In this document: piece by piece, positions 45,887-55,225 of the stretch
Numbering within the stretch: the stretch's first letter is position 1
Layout: the number at the start of each line of letters is the position of its first letter
DNA from: Paracoccus sediminilitoris
GTDB taxonomy: Bacteria; Pseudomonadota; Alphaproteobacteria; Rhodobacterales; Rhodobacteraceae
DNA length: 64,000 nucleotides
Direction of reading: 5' to 3'
NCBI RefSeq assembly: GCF_003259195.1
Contig: NZ_QJPK01000001.1
Location: 62,001 to 126,000 of the forward strand
Translations under genes and position numbers: made by a program
Notes under the pieces: model-generated
What the model saw: the letters and a program-made list of their open reading frames with translations, nothing else
What the model was told of the DNA's origin: nothing
Database searches by the model: none

Positions 45887-46764
45887 TCACCCATCCGCCG
45901 CGCTTCTGTCAGCAAGGCCTCCAACACGGGGGTATGGGGTTCACGCCACGGTGCGATCAGACCCACGGCATGGCCGGTGGCGGGCCCTTCCAGCCGGACC
46001 AGCGACAGCGGCTTGCCTTCGGTCAGAAAGCTGGCCAGATCCTGCGGCAGGATCGTCAGCCATCCCCCCGCCAACACCTGCGACACCAGCACCACGGTCG
46101 AGTTGGATTCGACCGTCGCCATCGGCGTCACGCCCGCATCCGCCAGGCGGCGGTTGATGATGCGGCGGTTCTGCATGTCGGGGGTCAGCAGGCACAGGCG
46201 ATGCCCGTCCAGCGCCGACCAGGCCACGACACCCGCCTGCGCCAAGGGATGACCCGCCGGGGCAATCAGGACATAGCGTTCCTCATAGAGCGGCACGGCG
46301 CTGACCTTGCCCAGCGGTTCATTGTCCAGATAGCTGATGCCCGCATCCACCTGCAGATCGTCGATCATCTTCAGGATCTCGGTCGAGGCGCGCGACAGGA
46401 TGGTGAAGCCCACCTTGGGGTGGGCATCCCCGAAGCGCGCCGCGATCCGCGCGGCCCAGGTCAGCGCGGTCGGCACCACGGCGATGCGCAGCTGGCCCGA
46501 CAACCCGTGGCGGGTGGCGCGCATCTCGTCGCGCAGCTGGCGGGTGTCGCCCACGATGCGGCGCGCCCAGACCAGCGCAGCCTGCCCCTCGGGCGTCAGC
46601 CCACCATAGCGCGATCCGCGAAAGATCAGCAGCACGCCCAGCTGTTCCTCCAGCTGCTTGATCCCCGCCGACAGCGTCGGCTGCGTGATCCCCAGGGATT
46701 GCGCCGCCCGTCCGAAATGGCATTCCTTGGCCACCGCCAGGAACATCTCCAGCTTGTCGATCAT
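45877..46764 (-). CDS. LysR-family regulator of the formate dehydrogenase operon
   Basis: 295 residues from the ATG at 46764, preceded by GGGGGGAC. N-terminal winged helix (about 1-60: FGRAAQSLGITQPTLSAGIKQLEEQ) and a C-terminal ligand-binding domain (about 90-290). LysR regulators of fds operons are known in other bacteria. The gene is co-oriented 84 bases upstream of fdsG rather than divergent. Confidence 0.9.
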   Translation of the reverse strand: MIDKLEMFLAVAKECHFGRAAQSLGITQPTLSAGIKQLEEQLGVLLIFRGSRYGGLTPEGQAALVWARRIVGDTRQLRDEMRATRHGLSGQLRIAVVPTALTWAARIAARFGDAHPKVGFTILSRASTEILKMIDDLQVDAGISYLDNEPLGKVSAVPLYEERYVLIAPAGHPLAQAGVVAWSALDGHRLCLLTPDMQNRRIINRRLADAGVTPMATVESNSTVVLVSQVLAGGWLTILPQDLASFLTEGKPLSLVRLEGPATGHAVGLIAPWREPHTPVLEALLTEARRMGDDR

Positions 46765-46856
46765 GCCGTCCCCCCAAAGCGCGCCCATTCAGGGCCGGCC
46801 CCGCCGCCCGGTCAAGCCCTTGCATGCGCGGGGCGCAGCGGGCAAGGCTTGCCGTC

Positions 46857-47492
46857 ATGGCGGATATCCTTCTGATCCACGGGGCATGGCATGGCGGCTG
46901 GTGCTGGGACGCGACAGCGGCGGCGCTGCGCGCGATGGGGCACCGTGTCGCCTGTCCCGACCTGCCCGATGCCCCGGACACCACGCTGGCCAATTGCGCC
47001 GCGGCCCTGCCCGCCATGGACCGCCCCCTGGTCGTCGGCCATTCCATGGGGGGCATGGTGGCCGAGGCGATGACCACCCCCGCCCGCCTGCTGATGCATC
47101 TGTGTTCCTATCTGCCGCTGGCGGGGGACAACCTTGCGACGCTGGACCGCCTGCTACCCGCACCGCCGCGCCACTGGCCGCGCGACGATGCAGGGCGGCT
47201 GATCCTGCCGCCGGATCACGCGCGGCGGATGATGTATCACGACTGCCCCCATGCGCCGGTCGACGCCCTGCGACCGCAACCCTTGGGCCCGATGCGGGAC
47301 CGGCTGGCGCACCGCCACCGGATCACCCGTTACTATGTCATTTGCGAAAACGACCGCGCCATCCCGCCCGCCCTGCAGCGGATGATGATCGACCGCGCAG
47401 GCGTCGATCACGTCCATCACCGCCCTTGGGGCCATTCGCCCTTCCTGTCCGACCCGCAGGGCCTGGCGCGGCTGATCGACGCCACCACCTAG
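46857..47492 (+). CDS. Alpha/beta hydrolase
   Basis: 211 residues from the ATG at 46857. HGAWHGGWCWD is the oxyanion region, VVGHSMGG the nucleophile elbow (Ser about residue 71), and CENDRA and WGHSPF give the Asp and His. Closest in type to small esterases and lyases of the hydroxynitrile lyase/methylesterase group; substrate unknown. Convergent with the binding-protein gene, overlapping its 3' end by four bases. Confidence 0.88.
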   Translation: MADILLIHGAWHGGWCWDATAAALRAMGHRVACPDLPDAPDTTLANCAAALPAMDRPLVVGHSMGGMVAEAMTTPARLLMHLCSYLPLAGDNLATLDRLLPAPPRHWPRDDAGRLILPPDHARRMMYHDCPHAPVDALRPQPLGPMRDRLAHRHRITRYYVICENDRAIPPALQRMMIDRAGVDHVHHRPWGHSPFLSDPQGLARLIDATT

Positions 47493-48523
47493 GGCTGGAT
47501 CAACGCCGCCCGCCATTCCGACAACAGCCCCGCCCGCCGCAACCGGTCGTCATAGACTAGCAGCCCCGCATCCAGCCGGATCGGGCGCAGCTGCGGCACC
47601 GGCGCGGGGCCCGTCCCGGCGATCAGCGCCACGCCCGCGCTGTCCGCGATCAGCCGCTGCGCCGGGTCCGACAGCAGATAGCCCAGCAGGTCCCGCGCCC
47701 CTTCAGGGTCGGGGGCGTTCACCGGCACAAGGGCCGATCGGATGATGGCGAAGGTGTAATCCTCGAAGGCCAGCTGCACCAGGTCGGGGTCGTCGGGCCG
47801 GAACCGCGCCGCATAGCTGGCCACCACGTTATAGGCGATGGCGATGCGCCCTTCGCGCAATTCGGTGATCATCTGGCCCGAACAGCAGAAAAGCCGTGCA
47901 TTCAGGCGACCCATCACCTCGGCCAGACGCCAGAACCCGTCGGAGACCTGGTCGTCCTGCGCGATCAGGAAATAGCCCACCCCCGAGACCAGCGGGTCAT
48001 AGGCCGCCACCTTGCCGCGGAAGCGGTCGGGATTCTCGCGCAGCAGCGCGATCAGGTCGCGCCGCGTCTTCGGCACCGGCAGATCCCCCAGGGCCTGCCG
48101 CGAGGCCAGCGTCACCACCGGCTCCAGCGCGATGCCCCACAGCTGATCGCGCCAGCGCGCCCAATCGGGCAGCCCCGCCACCTGCAATTCGACCGATGCC
48201 GCCAAGCCGTCATTGGCCAGCTTCATCTGCAGGTCCATCGCCGAGGAGATGACCAGGTCGAACTGCGCGCCTTCGTCATGGATGGCGGCATGGATCTGCG
48301 TCGAGGACGCCTGCACATATCGGATGCTGCGGTCCGGATGACGGTCCACGTAATCCTGCAGCACGGGCGAAAAGGCCGCCAGGTCGGTCACCGACAGGAC
48401 CTGGATCGCGGGGGCATCGGGCGACCCGAAGATGCGTTCGGCCTCTGGCTCCAACGCGGTGGCTTGGCCCGCAGCGGACAGCGCCAGCCCGATCAGGCCG
48501 AAGGCAAATGCAGCAAGGCGCAT
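47489..48523 (-). CDS. Periplasmic binding protein, probable sensory partner of the two-component system
   Basis: 344 residues with a signal peptide (ends near ATALE). AfuA-like type 2 binding fold (about 30-330). No ABC permease or ATPase gene is nearby. It starts within the last 31 bases of the histidine kinase gene, after a strong AAAGGGGGGG site, so it is co-expressed with the kinase and response regulator. PgtC in the phosphoglycerate system is a known binding protein with a purely sensory role. Ligand unknown; a carboxylate is likely given the transporter opposite. Confidence 0.82.
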   Translation of the reverse strand: MRLAAFAFGLIGLALSAAGQATALEPEAERIFGSPDAPAIQVLSVTDLAAFSPVLQDYVDRHPDRSIRYVQASSTQIHAAIHDEGAQFDLVISSAMDLQMKLANDGLAASVELQVAGLPDWARWRDQLWGIALEPVVTLASRQALGDLPVPKTRRDLIALLRENPDRFRGKVAAYDPLVSGVGYFLIAQDDQVSDGFWRLAEVMGRLNARLFCCSGQMITELREGRIAIAYNVVASYAARFRPDDPDLVQLAFEDYTFAIIRSALVPVNAPDPEGARDLLGYLLSDPAQRLIADSAGVALIAGTGPAPVPQLRPIRLDAGLLVYDDRLRRAGLLSEWRAALIQP

Positions 48524-49878
48524 GTTCCCCCCCTTTGACCGGGCTTCAGCTGAAATCGCCCGCGATGGGCATGGGCGACCTCGGTCACGATGGTCAGACC
48601 CAGGCCCGATCCGCCGGTATCCCCCACGTTGCCGCCCCGCCGGAACCGCCCGATCAGCTGGGCGGGATCGTCGGACAGGCCGCGCCCGTCATCGCTGACG
48701 ATCAGGCAGGCCTGCCCGTCCGTACAGGTCAGGGTCAGATCGACATGGCCCTCGGGCGCGGCATATTTGATGGCGTTGTCCAGCAGATTGCGCAAGGCGA
48801 TTTCCAGCATCCGTTCGTCGCCCTCGATCAGGCAGGGGGCGATGTCATGGGTGATGCGGATGTCGCGCATCTCGGCGATGGGACCGATGGCGCGCAGACC
48901 GTCATGGGCCAGCGCCGCCAGATCGACCCGGGCGGCGGCATATTGGTCGGTGCGGTACATCACCATCGCATGGTCCAGGATCTGGTTCGCCGACCGGCTG
49001 CTTTCGCCGATGGCGCGGACCATGCGGCGCAGGCGGATGCGGGTTGCCTCGTCGCTGGTTTCCGCCAGCGCCAGCTCGGCCTCGGCGCGGACCAGCGACA
49101 AAGGCGTGCGGATGCGGTGGGCGGCCTCGAAGATGAAGGTCTCGGCCAGCTCCAGCGCGGCGCGCAGGCGCGCGATCAGCCCGTTCAGCGCCCGCAGCAG
49201 CGGCGTCAGCTCGCGCGGGGTGGCGTGTCGCACGGGGCGCAGGTCGCGCGGGCCGCGCCGCCCCATCACATCGGCCAGCGCGCGGATCGGCTGCAGCACC
49301 GCCTGCGCCGCCAACAGCGCCACGGGCAACGCCAGCAGCATGAAGCCCAGGGCGGCCCAGGCCGCGCTGCGCGCCGTGTCCCGCGCGATGGCCGCCTGCC
49401 CCAGCCGCGTCTGGCCCAAGGTGACGGTCACCGGCTGCAGGCGGTTCTGGATCAGCATCATCCGACCAACCGAGGCCAGACGCAGCCGCGCCCCGCGATA
49501 ATCGGCGCCATAGAAAACCGGGGTCATGTCGGTGGCGGGGCTGGGCGGAGGGGGCAGATCCTCGTATCCGGTGACGCCCTGCCCCGCGACCGTCAGCAGA
49601 TAAAAGATGCGCTCATCCCCCATCGCCCCCAGCATGGAAAAGGTCGCATAGGGCAGGTCCAGCTCCAGCCCCTCGTCGACGCTGCGGATGCCTTCGGTGA
49701 TGGCGGTGACGGCCGCGCCCAGCACCGCATCCTGCGACGCGCGCGACGCGCGCTCGGCCACCCAGCCCACCACCAGGAACAGCCCCAGCACCAGCACCGC
49801 CGACAGCAGCAGGAACTGCCAGACCAGCCGCCGGCGCAGCGACACGATCCGCGTCGGGTCCAGCAACCCACGCATCAT
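48493..49878 (-). CDS. Sensor histidine kinase (TctE-like)
   Basis: 461 residues from the ATG at 49878, which overlaps the response regulator stop as ATGA. Two membrane segments (about 17-40 and 160-185) flank a periplasmic domain. HisKA follows with AAHRIRTPLSLV (phosphoacceptor His) and a HATPase with LDNAIKYA, DDGRGL and GGSGLGL. Likely controls the divergent tctCBA operon. Confidence 0.93.
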   Translation of the reverse strand: MMRGLLDPTRIVSLRRRLVWQFLLLSAVLVLGLFLVVGWVAERASRASQDAVLGAAVTAITEGIRSVDEGLELDLPYATFSMLGAMGDERIFYLLTVAGQGVTGYEDLPPPPSPATDMTPVFYGADYRGARLRLASVGRMMLIQNRLQPVTVTLGQTRLGQAAIARDTARSAAWAALGFMLLALPVALLAAQAVLQPIRALADVMGRRGPRDLRPVRHATPRELTPLLRALNGLIARLRAALELAETFIFEAAHRIRTPLSLVRAEAELALAETSDEATRIRLRRMVRAIGESSRSANQILDHAMVMYRTDQYAAARVDLAALAHDGLRAIGPIAEMRDIRITHDIAPCLIEGDERMLEIALRNLLDNAIKYAAPEGHVDLTLTCTDGQACLIVSDDGRGLSDDPAQLIGRFRRGGNVGDTGGSGLGLTIVTEVAHAHRGRFQLKPGQRGGTCALLHLPSA

Positions 49879-50546
49879 TCGGGGATCAGGCGATAGCCGA
49901 CGCCGCGCAGCGTTTCCAGCCGTGCCCCCGATCCGTCCAGCTTCTTGCGCAACCGGCCTACATAGACCTCGATGGCGTTGTCGCTGACCTCTTCGTCGAA
50001 CGAAAACAGCCGGTCGATCAGATGCGCCTTGGAATAGGCCTGGCCGGGGCGCGACAGCAGGATCTCCAGCAGGCGCAATTCGCGGGCGCGCAGCTCTCGG
50101 ACCTCGTCGCCGATGGTCAGGGTCGCGGCCAGCTGGTCGAAGACGAAGCCCGCGAAATGGCGCCGGCTGTCGATCGCACCGTCGCGACGGCGCAGAACCG
50201 CCCGGCAGCGCGCCTGCAATTCGGCGAAATCGAAGGGCTTGGTGATGTAATCGTCGGCACCCTGATCCAGCGTCATCACCCGGTCGCTGACCGAGGCCGA
50301 GGCCGTCATCATGATCACCGGCGTGTCCCGCCGCGCCGCCCTTTCGCGCACCAGGAAATCGCGACCGTCGCCATCGGGAAGCGATATATCCAGCAAGATC
50401 ATGTCGTAAGGTGCGGTTCCCAGAAAATGTCCAGCATCCGAAAGCGTCGCTGCATGATCGACGCCATGCCCCTCCAGCCGCAGGCGCGAGGCGACGGCAT
50501 CGGCAAGTTCCTCGCTGTCTTCGACCAGAAGAAAACGCATTGGCAC
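49875..50546 (-). CDS. OmpR-type response regulator (TctD-like)
   Basis: 223 residues. Receiver domain with Asp in ILLDISLPD (about residue 53) and KPFDFAEL. A winged-helix DNA-binding domain covers about 130-220 (RLRKKLDGSG, LRGVGYRL). An ATG two codons in (50540) is also possible. Divergent from tctC; 101 bases with repeats lie between. Confidence 0.93.
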   Translation of the reverse strand: MPMRFLLVEDSEELADAVASRLRLEGHGVDHAATLSDAGHFLGTAPYDMILLDISLPDGDGRDFLVRERAARRDTPVIMMTASASVSDRVMTLDQGADDYITKPFDFAELQARCRAVLRRRDGAIDSRRHFAGFVFDQLAATLTIGDEVRELRARELRLLEILLSRPGQAYSKAHLIDRLFSFDEEVSDNAIEVYVGRLRKKLDGSGARLETLRGVGYRLIPE

Positions 50547-50563
50547 AACTTTCGGGCAGATGG

Positions 50564-50598
50564 TGACAGGTTCGTGTCAGCTTTTCAGCAAAACCTGT
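50564..50598. promoter_or_regulatory. Nested inverted repeats between the response regulator and tctC
   Basis: TGACA-N6-TGTCA (50564-50579) lies inside the wider repeat ACAGGTT (50566-50572) and AACCTGT (50592-50598). It is centred in the divergent promoter region, so a likely operator for the response regulator or another repressor. Confidence 0.45.
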
Positions 50599-50607
50599 GC
50601 CCCGCAA

Positions 50608-50630
50608 GCCCGCCCCCTAAGCAGGCGGGC
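50608..50630 (+). promoter_or_regulatory. Hairpin in the tctC leader
   Basis: GCCCGCC and GGCGGGC pair over seven bases around a nine-base loop, ending 17 bases before the tctC ATG and just before its GGGAGGA ribosome site. There is no run of T after it. It may protect the mRNA 5' end or adjust translation. Confidence 0.4.
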
Positions 50631-50647
50631 CAGTCTGGGAGGACAGC

Positions 50648-51607
50648 ATGAAAAATTGGACCCGTGCGGCAACTGCCGCATTGCTGATGACCGTCGCAGC
50701 CCCGGCCATGGCCGAGGAATGCATCGCCCCCGCCAACCCCGGCGGTGGCTGGGACTTCACCTGCCGCCAGATCGGCCGCATCATGACCGAACTGGGACTG
50801 GTGCCGAACATGGTGCAGGTCACGAACCTGGCCGGCGCCGGCGGCGGCGTGGCCTTCACCCAGGTCGTCAGCAAGCGCAGCGACGACCCAGAGGTCTTCG
50901 TCGCGGCATCCTCGGCCACCACCACGCGCCTGGCGCAGAACGCATTTGCCGGCGCGACCGCCGACCAGGTGCGGTGGGTCGGTTCGATCGGTGGCGATCC
51001 CGGCGTCATCGTCGTGGCCAAGGACAGCCCCTATCAGAACCTGACCGACCTGATCGACGCGGTGAAGGAAGACCCCTCGAAGGTGGCCTTCGCGGGCGGA
51101 TCGGCCGTGGGCGGCTTTGATCACCTCAAGGTGCTGATGACGCTGGACAAGGCCGGCTTCGACGATGCCAAGGCGATCAAGTATATCGGCCTGGACGGCG
51201 GCGCGGATGCCATCACCCAGACGGTGGGCGGTTTTGCGCAGGCGATGACCGGTGACATGTCGGAAATCACCGGCTTCATCAAGTCGGGCGACGTGCGCCC
51301 CGTGGCCGTCTTGTCGGAAGAACGCGTCGAGGGCTTCGAGGACGTTCCCACCGCCAAGGAACAGGGCGTCGACATCGTCGCCATGAACTGGCGCGGCATC
51401 TATGTCCCCAAGGACATCAGCGACGAAGATTACCAGAAATGGGTCGACATGCTGGGCAAGGTCGCCGAATCCGAACAGTGGCAGACGGTGATGACCGAGA
51501 ACGGCCTGGCCCCCTACACGATCCTGGGCGCCGATTTCCAGACCTTCGTCGATGAGAACATCGCCCAGATCCAGGACGTGTCGAAAGAGATCGGGATTCT
51601 GCAATGA
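50648..51607 (+). CDS. tctC: Tripartite tricarboxylate transporter, substrate-binding protein
   Basis: 319 residues with a signal peptide (ends AMAEE). TctC/Bug family periplasmic protein with the family pattern IAPANPGGGWDFTCR near residue 26. Feeds a di- or tricarboxylate to TctBA. The stop overlaps tctB (ATGA). GGGAGGACAGC precedes the start. Confidence 0.95.
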   Translation: MKNWTRAATAALLMTVAAPAMAEECIAPANPGGGWDFTCRQIGRIMTELGLVPNMVQVTNLAGAGGGVAFTQVVSKRSDDPEVFVAASSATTTRLAQNAFAGATADQVRWVGSIGGDPGVIVVAKDSPYQNLTDLIDAVKEDPSKVAFAGGSAVGGFDHLKVLMTLDKAGFDDAKAIKYIGLDGGADAITQTVGGFAQAMTGDMSEITGFIKSGDVRPVAVLSEERVEGFEDVPTAKEQGVDIVAMNWRGIYVPKDISDEDYQKWVDMLGKVAESEQWQTVMTENGLAPYTILGADFQTFVDENIAQIQDVSKEIGILQ

Positions 51608-52047
51608 TCAAGGGTGACCGCATCTTCGGAGCGTTCATGATGATCGTGGCGTTGGGGTATATCCTCAACGCCAGCAGCATCCAGACCAGCTTCATGTCCG
51701 ATCCGGTCGGCCCGCGCCTGTTTCCCTATCTGGTCGGGGGCGTGGTGATGATCGCGGCACTGGTCATGGTCCTGCGCCCCGACCCCGACGAGGAATGGCC
51801 TGCGGGCCCCATGGTCGGCCAGCTGGCCTTGGCGCTGGCGGTGCTGGCGGGCTATGCCTATGCGATCACGCCCCTCGGCTTCCTGATCCCGACCGCCATC
51901 GCGGCCGGCGTCCTCAGCTGGCAGATCGGCGGCAACCCGCGGCGTTCGGTGCTGGCGGGGCTGGGCCTGTCGATCGGATTGTTCTTGTTGTTCCGCGTGT
52001 TGCTGGGACTGGGCCTGAAGGCCCTGCCGGCCGGAATGGGGTTCTGA
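51604..52047 (+). CDS. tctB: Tripartite tricarboxylate transporter, small membrane subunit
   Basis: 147 residues with four membrane segments (about 5-25, 38-58, 75-105, 115-137). TctB family. Overlaps tctC and lies four bases before tctA. Confidence 0.9.
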   Translation: MIKGDRIFGAFMMIVALGYILNASSIQTSFMSDPVGPRLFPYLVGGVVMIAALVMVLRPDPDEEWPAGPMVGQLALALAVLAGYAYAITPLGFLIPTAIAAGVLSWQIGGNPRRSVLAGLGLSIGLFLLFRVLLGLGLKALPAGMGF

Positions 52048-52051
52048 AATC

Positions 52052-53578
52052 ATGGATACTCTTGCAAACCTGGCGATGGGGATGTCCATCGCCCTGACCC
52101 CCTATACCCTGCTGCTGGCCATCATCGGCTGTTTCGTCGGCACCATCATCGGCGCGCTGCCGGGCCTTGGCCCGTCGAACGGCGTGGCGCTGCTGATCCC
52201 GATCTCTTTCTCGATGGGGCTGGACGCGGTCTCGGCGCTGGTGCTGCTGACCTCGGTCTATTACGGGGCGATGTATGGCGGGCGGATCAGTTCGATCCTG
52301 CTGAACATCCCCGGCGACGAACCGGCGATGATGACCACGCTGGACGGCTATCCCATGGCGCGCCAGGGCAAGGCCGCCGAGGCGCTGGTCGTTTCGGGCG
52401 TCGCCTCTTTCGTGGGCGCGTTGCTGGCGACGATCGGCCTGATGATCTTTGCGCCCTATCTGGCACGCGTCGCCTATCAGTTCGGCCCGGCGGAATATTT
52501 CGCGCTGTACATGCTGGCCTTCTGCACGCTTGGCGGCATCGGATCGTCGAACCAGGCCAAGGCGGCCATGTCGGCGGCCATCGGCCTGGGCATCGCCATG
52601 ATCGGCATGGACAAGACGACCGGCATGCCGCGCTTCACCTTTGGTGAGCTGCACCTGATGGACGGCGTCGATTTCCTGGTGGCCATCGTCGGCCTGTTCG
52701 CCGTGGCCGAGATTTTCCACTTCATCGAAAGCCATGGCCGCGACAGCGCCATCGGCGTCAAGCTGGGCAAGATCCTGGTGCCGTGGAAGATGCTGAAACA
52801 GACGTCGGGTGCGATGCTGCGTGGCACGGGCATCGGCTTTGTCGCGGGCGTCCTGCCGGGTGCCGGGGCATCGCTGGGGTCCTTCCTGGCCTATATGGCG
52901 GAAAAATCCGTGGCCAAGGACAAGGCCAGCTTCGGCAAGGGCAACCCCAAGGGTGTCGCCGCCCCCGAGGCCGGCAACAACGCCGCCGCCGGTGGCGCGC
53001 TGGTCCCGATGCTGACGCTTGGCGTGCCGGGTTCGGGCACCACGGCCGTGCTGCTGGCGCTGCTCTTGACGCTGAACATCACGCCCGGTCCGCTGCTGTT
53101 CGCCGAACGCCCGGAAATCGTCTGGTCGCTGATCGCGTCGCTGCTGATCGCCAACGTCGTGCTGCTGATCATGAACGTGCCGATGGTCAAGGTCTTCGTG
53201 CGCATCCTGTCGGTGCCCGCATGGGTGCTGTTGCCGGGCGTGACAATGATCGCCTTCGTGGGGATCTATTCGCTGACCGGATCCAGCTTCGACATGCTGA
53301 TGATGGTGGCCTTCGGGGTCCTGGGATATGTCATGCGCAAACTGGGCATGCCGACCGTTCCGGTCATCCTGGGCATCCTTCTGGGCAACGCAATGGAGGA
53401 CAACCTGCGCCGCGCCATGGTCCTGTCGAACGGCGACTGGCAATACCTGTTCAGCTCTCCGATCGCTATCGGCTTGTGGACGGCGGCGGTTCTTGGTTTC
53501 GTGGCGCCGATCTTCCTGCGCCGCCTGCTGAAGAAGCCGGCCATGCCCGAAACCGATCCGACCCTGAACGAGGATTGA
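52052..53578 (+). CDS. tctA: Tripartite tricarboxylate transporter, large permease
   Basis: 508 residues, about 11-12 membrane segments. TctA signatures IGALPGLGPSNGVALLIP near residue 34 and VLPGAGASLGSFLAY near residue 268 are the duplicated family motifs. Energised by the ion gradient. The next gene starts one base after its stop. Confidence 0.95.
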   Translation: MDTLANLAMGMSIALTPYTLLLAIIGCFVGTIIGALPGLGPSNGVALLIPISFSMGLDAVSALVLLTSVYYGAMYGGRISSILLNIPGDEPAMMTTLDGYPMARQGKAAEALVVSGVASFVGALLATIGLMIFAPYLARVAYQFGPAEYFALYMLAFCTLGGIGSSNQAKAAMSAAIGLGIAMIGMDKTTGMPRFTFGELHLMDGVDFLVAIVGLFAVAEIFHFIESHGRDSAIGVKLGKILVPWKMLKQTSGAMLRGTGIGFVAGVLPGAGASLGSFLAYMAEKSVAKDKASFGKGNPKGVAAPEAGNNAAAGGALVPMLTLGVPGSGTTAVLLALLLTLNITPGPLLFAERPEIVWSLIASLLIANVVLLIMNVPMVKVFVRILSVPAWVLLPGVTMIAFVGIYSLTGSSFDMLMMVAFGVLGYVMRKLGMPTVPVILGILLGNAMEDNLRRAMVLSNGDWQYLFSSPIAIGLWTAAVLGFVAPIFLRRLLKKPAMPETDPTLNED

Positions 53579-53579
53579 C

Positions 53580-54929
53580 ATGACCACACGCGTGCTGGTG
53601 CCCTCGGGCGTCCTGGGCCTGGGCTTCGACCGTGAAGCCCTTGCCCGGGGTGTCACGATGGCCCCCGACATCATTTGCATCGACGGAGGGTCCACCGACA
53701 GTGGGCCCTTCAGCCTTGGCGCGGGCCAATCGAAATATTCCCGCGCCGCCACGAAATCCGAATGGCGCAGCCTGATGCAGGCGCGCGCCGAACTGGGCGT
53801 TCCGCTGGTCATCGGCACTGCGGGCACCTGCGGCACGGATGCGACGGTGGACTGGATGTTCGACATCACCGCCGAACTGGCCGCTGAACTGGGCCAGTCG
53901 CCGACCGTGGTCCGGCTTTATTCCGACCAGCCCGCCGACCGCGTGGCCACGGCCCATGCGGCGGGCCGCGTCACCCCCCTGACCCCCGCCCCCGATTTCG
54001 CGCTGGAGGGGCTGACGAACATCGTGGCCCTGGCAGGCGTCGAACAGATCCAGGCGGCGCTGGCGCTTGGGGCCGATATCGTCATCGCCGGGCGCACCAC
54101 CGACACCGCGACCATCGCCGCCCTGCCCTTGGCGCGCGGCGATGCCGCCGGTCCGGCCTGGCACGGTGCCAAGATCGCGGAATGCGGGGCGCTGTGTTCC
54201 ACGAACCCGACCTCGGGCGTGATCATGGTCGATTTCGACGACACGGGCTTTACCGTCCAGCCGCTGGCCGAAGGGGCGTTCTGCACGCCCCATTCCGTGT
54301 CGGCGCATATGCTTTATGAAAACTCGGACCCGTTCTGCCTTCATGAACCGGGTGGATATCTGGACGTGACCGGCGCGCGCTATACCGCGCTGGACGCCCG
54401 CCGCGTCCGGGTCGAGGGGTCGAAATGGGTCCCCGCGCCCTATACCGTAAAACTGGAAGGCGCGCGCGTTGCGGGATATCAGACGACCATCCTGGCGGTC
54501 CTGCGCGACGCTCATTACGTCGACAACGCCCAAGCCTGGGTGGACCGGCTGACGGGTTTCCTGCATGCCGAAATCGCCACCCGCATGGGGCTGTCGCAGG
54601 ATGATTACGACATCCAATTCCGTCTGATGGGTGTCGATGCGACCCTTGGCGACTTGGAAAACCGCCAAGGCAACCCGGTCGAGGTGGGCGTCTTGGGCAT
54701 CGTCACCGCGCGCGATCAGGCGCAGGCGGCGGAGATCGGCAAGCTGATCAACCCCTTCGTCCTGCACTATCCCCTGACCGACGACGAGGAACTGCCGACC
54801 TTCGCCTTCCCCTTTTCCCCCTCCACCACCGATCGCGGCGCGCTTTACGAATTCGCGCTGAACCACGTGATGGCGCTAGAGGATCCGATGTCGGCCTTCC
54901 GCCTGACCACGACGAAAGTGACCCCATGA
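53580..54929 (+). CDS. AtuA/DUF1446 family protein
   Basis: 449 residues, cytosolic. Family opening is GVLGLGFDREAL; then IDGGSTDSGPFSLG and GTAGTCGTDATVDW. AtuA of Pseudomonas is needed for acyclic terpene use, but its activity is not settled and most relatives sit in unrelated operons. Here it lies in a transporter operon directly after tctA and overlaps the DUF4387 gene. Probably acts on the imported carboxylate. Confidence 0.88.
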   Translation: MTTRVLVPSGVLGLGFDREALARGVTMAPDIICIDGGSTDSGPFSLGAGQSKYSRAATKSEWRSLMQARAELGVPLVIGTAGTCGTDATVDWMFDITAELAAELGQSPTVVRLYSDQPADRVATAHAAGRVTPLTPAPDFALEGLTNIVALAGVEQIQAALALGADIVIAGRTTDTATIAALPLARGDAAGPAWHGAKIAECGALCSTNPTSGVIMVDFDDTGFTVQPLAEGAFCTPHSVSAHMLYENSDPFCLHEPGGYLDVTGARYTALDARRVRVEGSKWVPAPYTVKLEGARVAGYQTTILAVLRDAHYVDNAQAWVDRLTGFLHAEIATRMGLSQDDYDIQFRLMGVDATLGDLENRQGNPVEVGVLGIVTARDQAQAAEIGKLINPFVLHYPLTDDEELPTFAFPFSPSTTDRGALYEFALNHVMALEDPMSAFRLTTTKVTP

Positions 54930-55225
54930 CCCTTGGTGATCTTGTCCTGAAAGTCCGGTCCAAGAATGCCGGCCCCTTCTGGGTGACCATCGACATCTTC
55001 TGCGACCGCGCCGATGTCTTCGACCGGCTGTCGGCTCAGCTGGACACCGACCGGGTCGCCGCGCTCTACGGCGTGGCGCCCGAGGGGCTGAAACGGTTCG
55101 ACATCCCCGATCTGCGGGTCATCAAGTTCAGCCTGCCGCGCCCGGTCGTGCAGGGATCGGTCCATGACCGCGACATGCATGGCGCCCAATATGCCGCCCT
55201 GCTGGCGGAGCTGCCCCTTGACTAG
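54926..55225 (+). CDS. DUF4387 protein, AtuA partner
   Basis: 99 residues. In many genomes this small domain is fused to or encoded beside AtuA-type proteins, as here (ATGA overlap). The N-terminus LGDLVLKVRSKNAGPFWVTID is typical. Likely forms a complex with the AtuA protein; activity unknown. Confidence 0.88.
   Translation: MTLGDLVLKVRSKNAGPFWVTIDIFCDRADVFDRLSAQLDTDRVAALYGVAPEGLKRFDIPDLRVIKFSLPRPVVQGSVHDRDMHGAQYAALLAELPLD

Noticed and set aside
49879-50607. N-terminal extension of the histidine kinase frame
   Set aside because: It lies within the response regulator gene in another frame and is Arg-rich; the ATG at 49878 with an ATGA overlap is the natural start.
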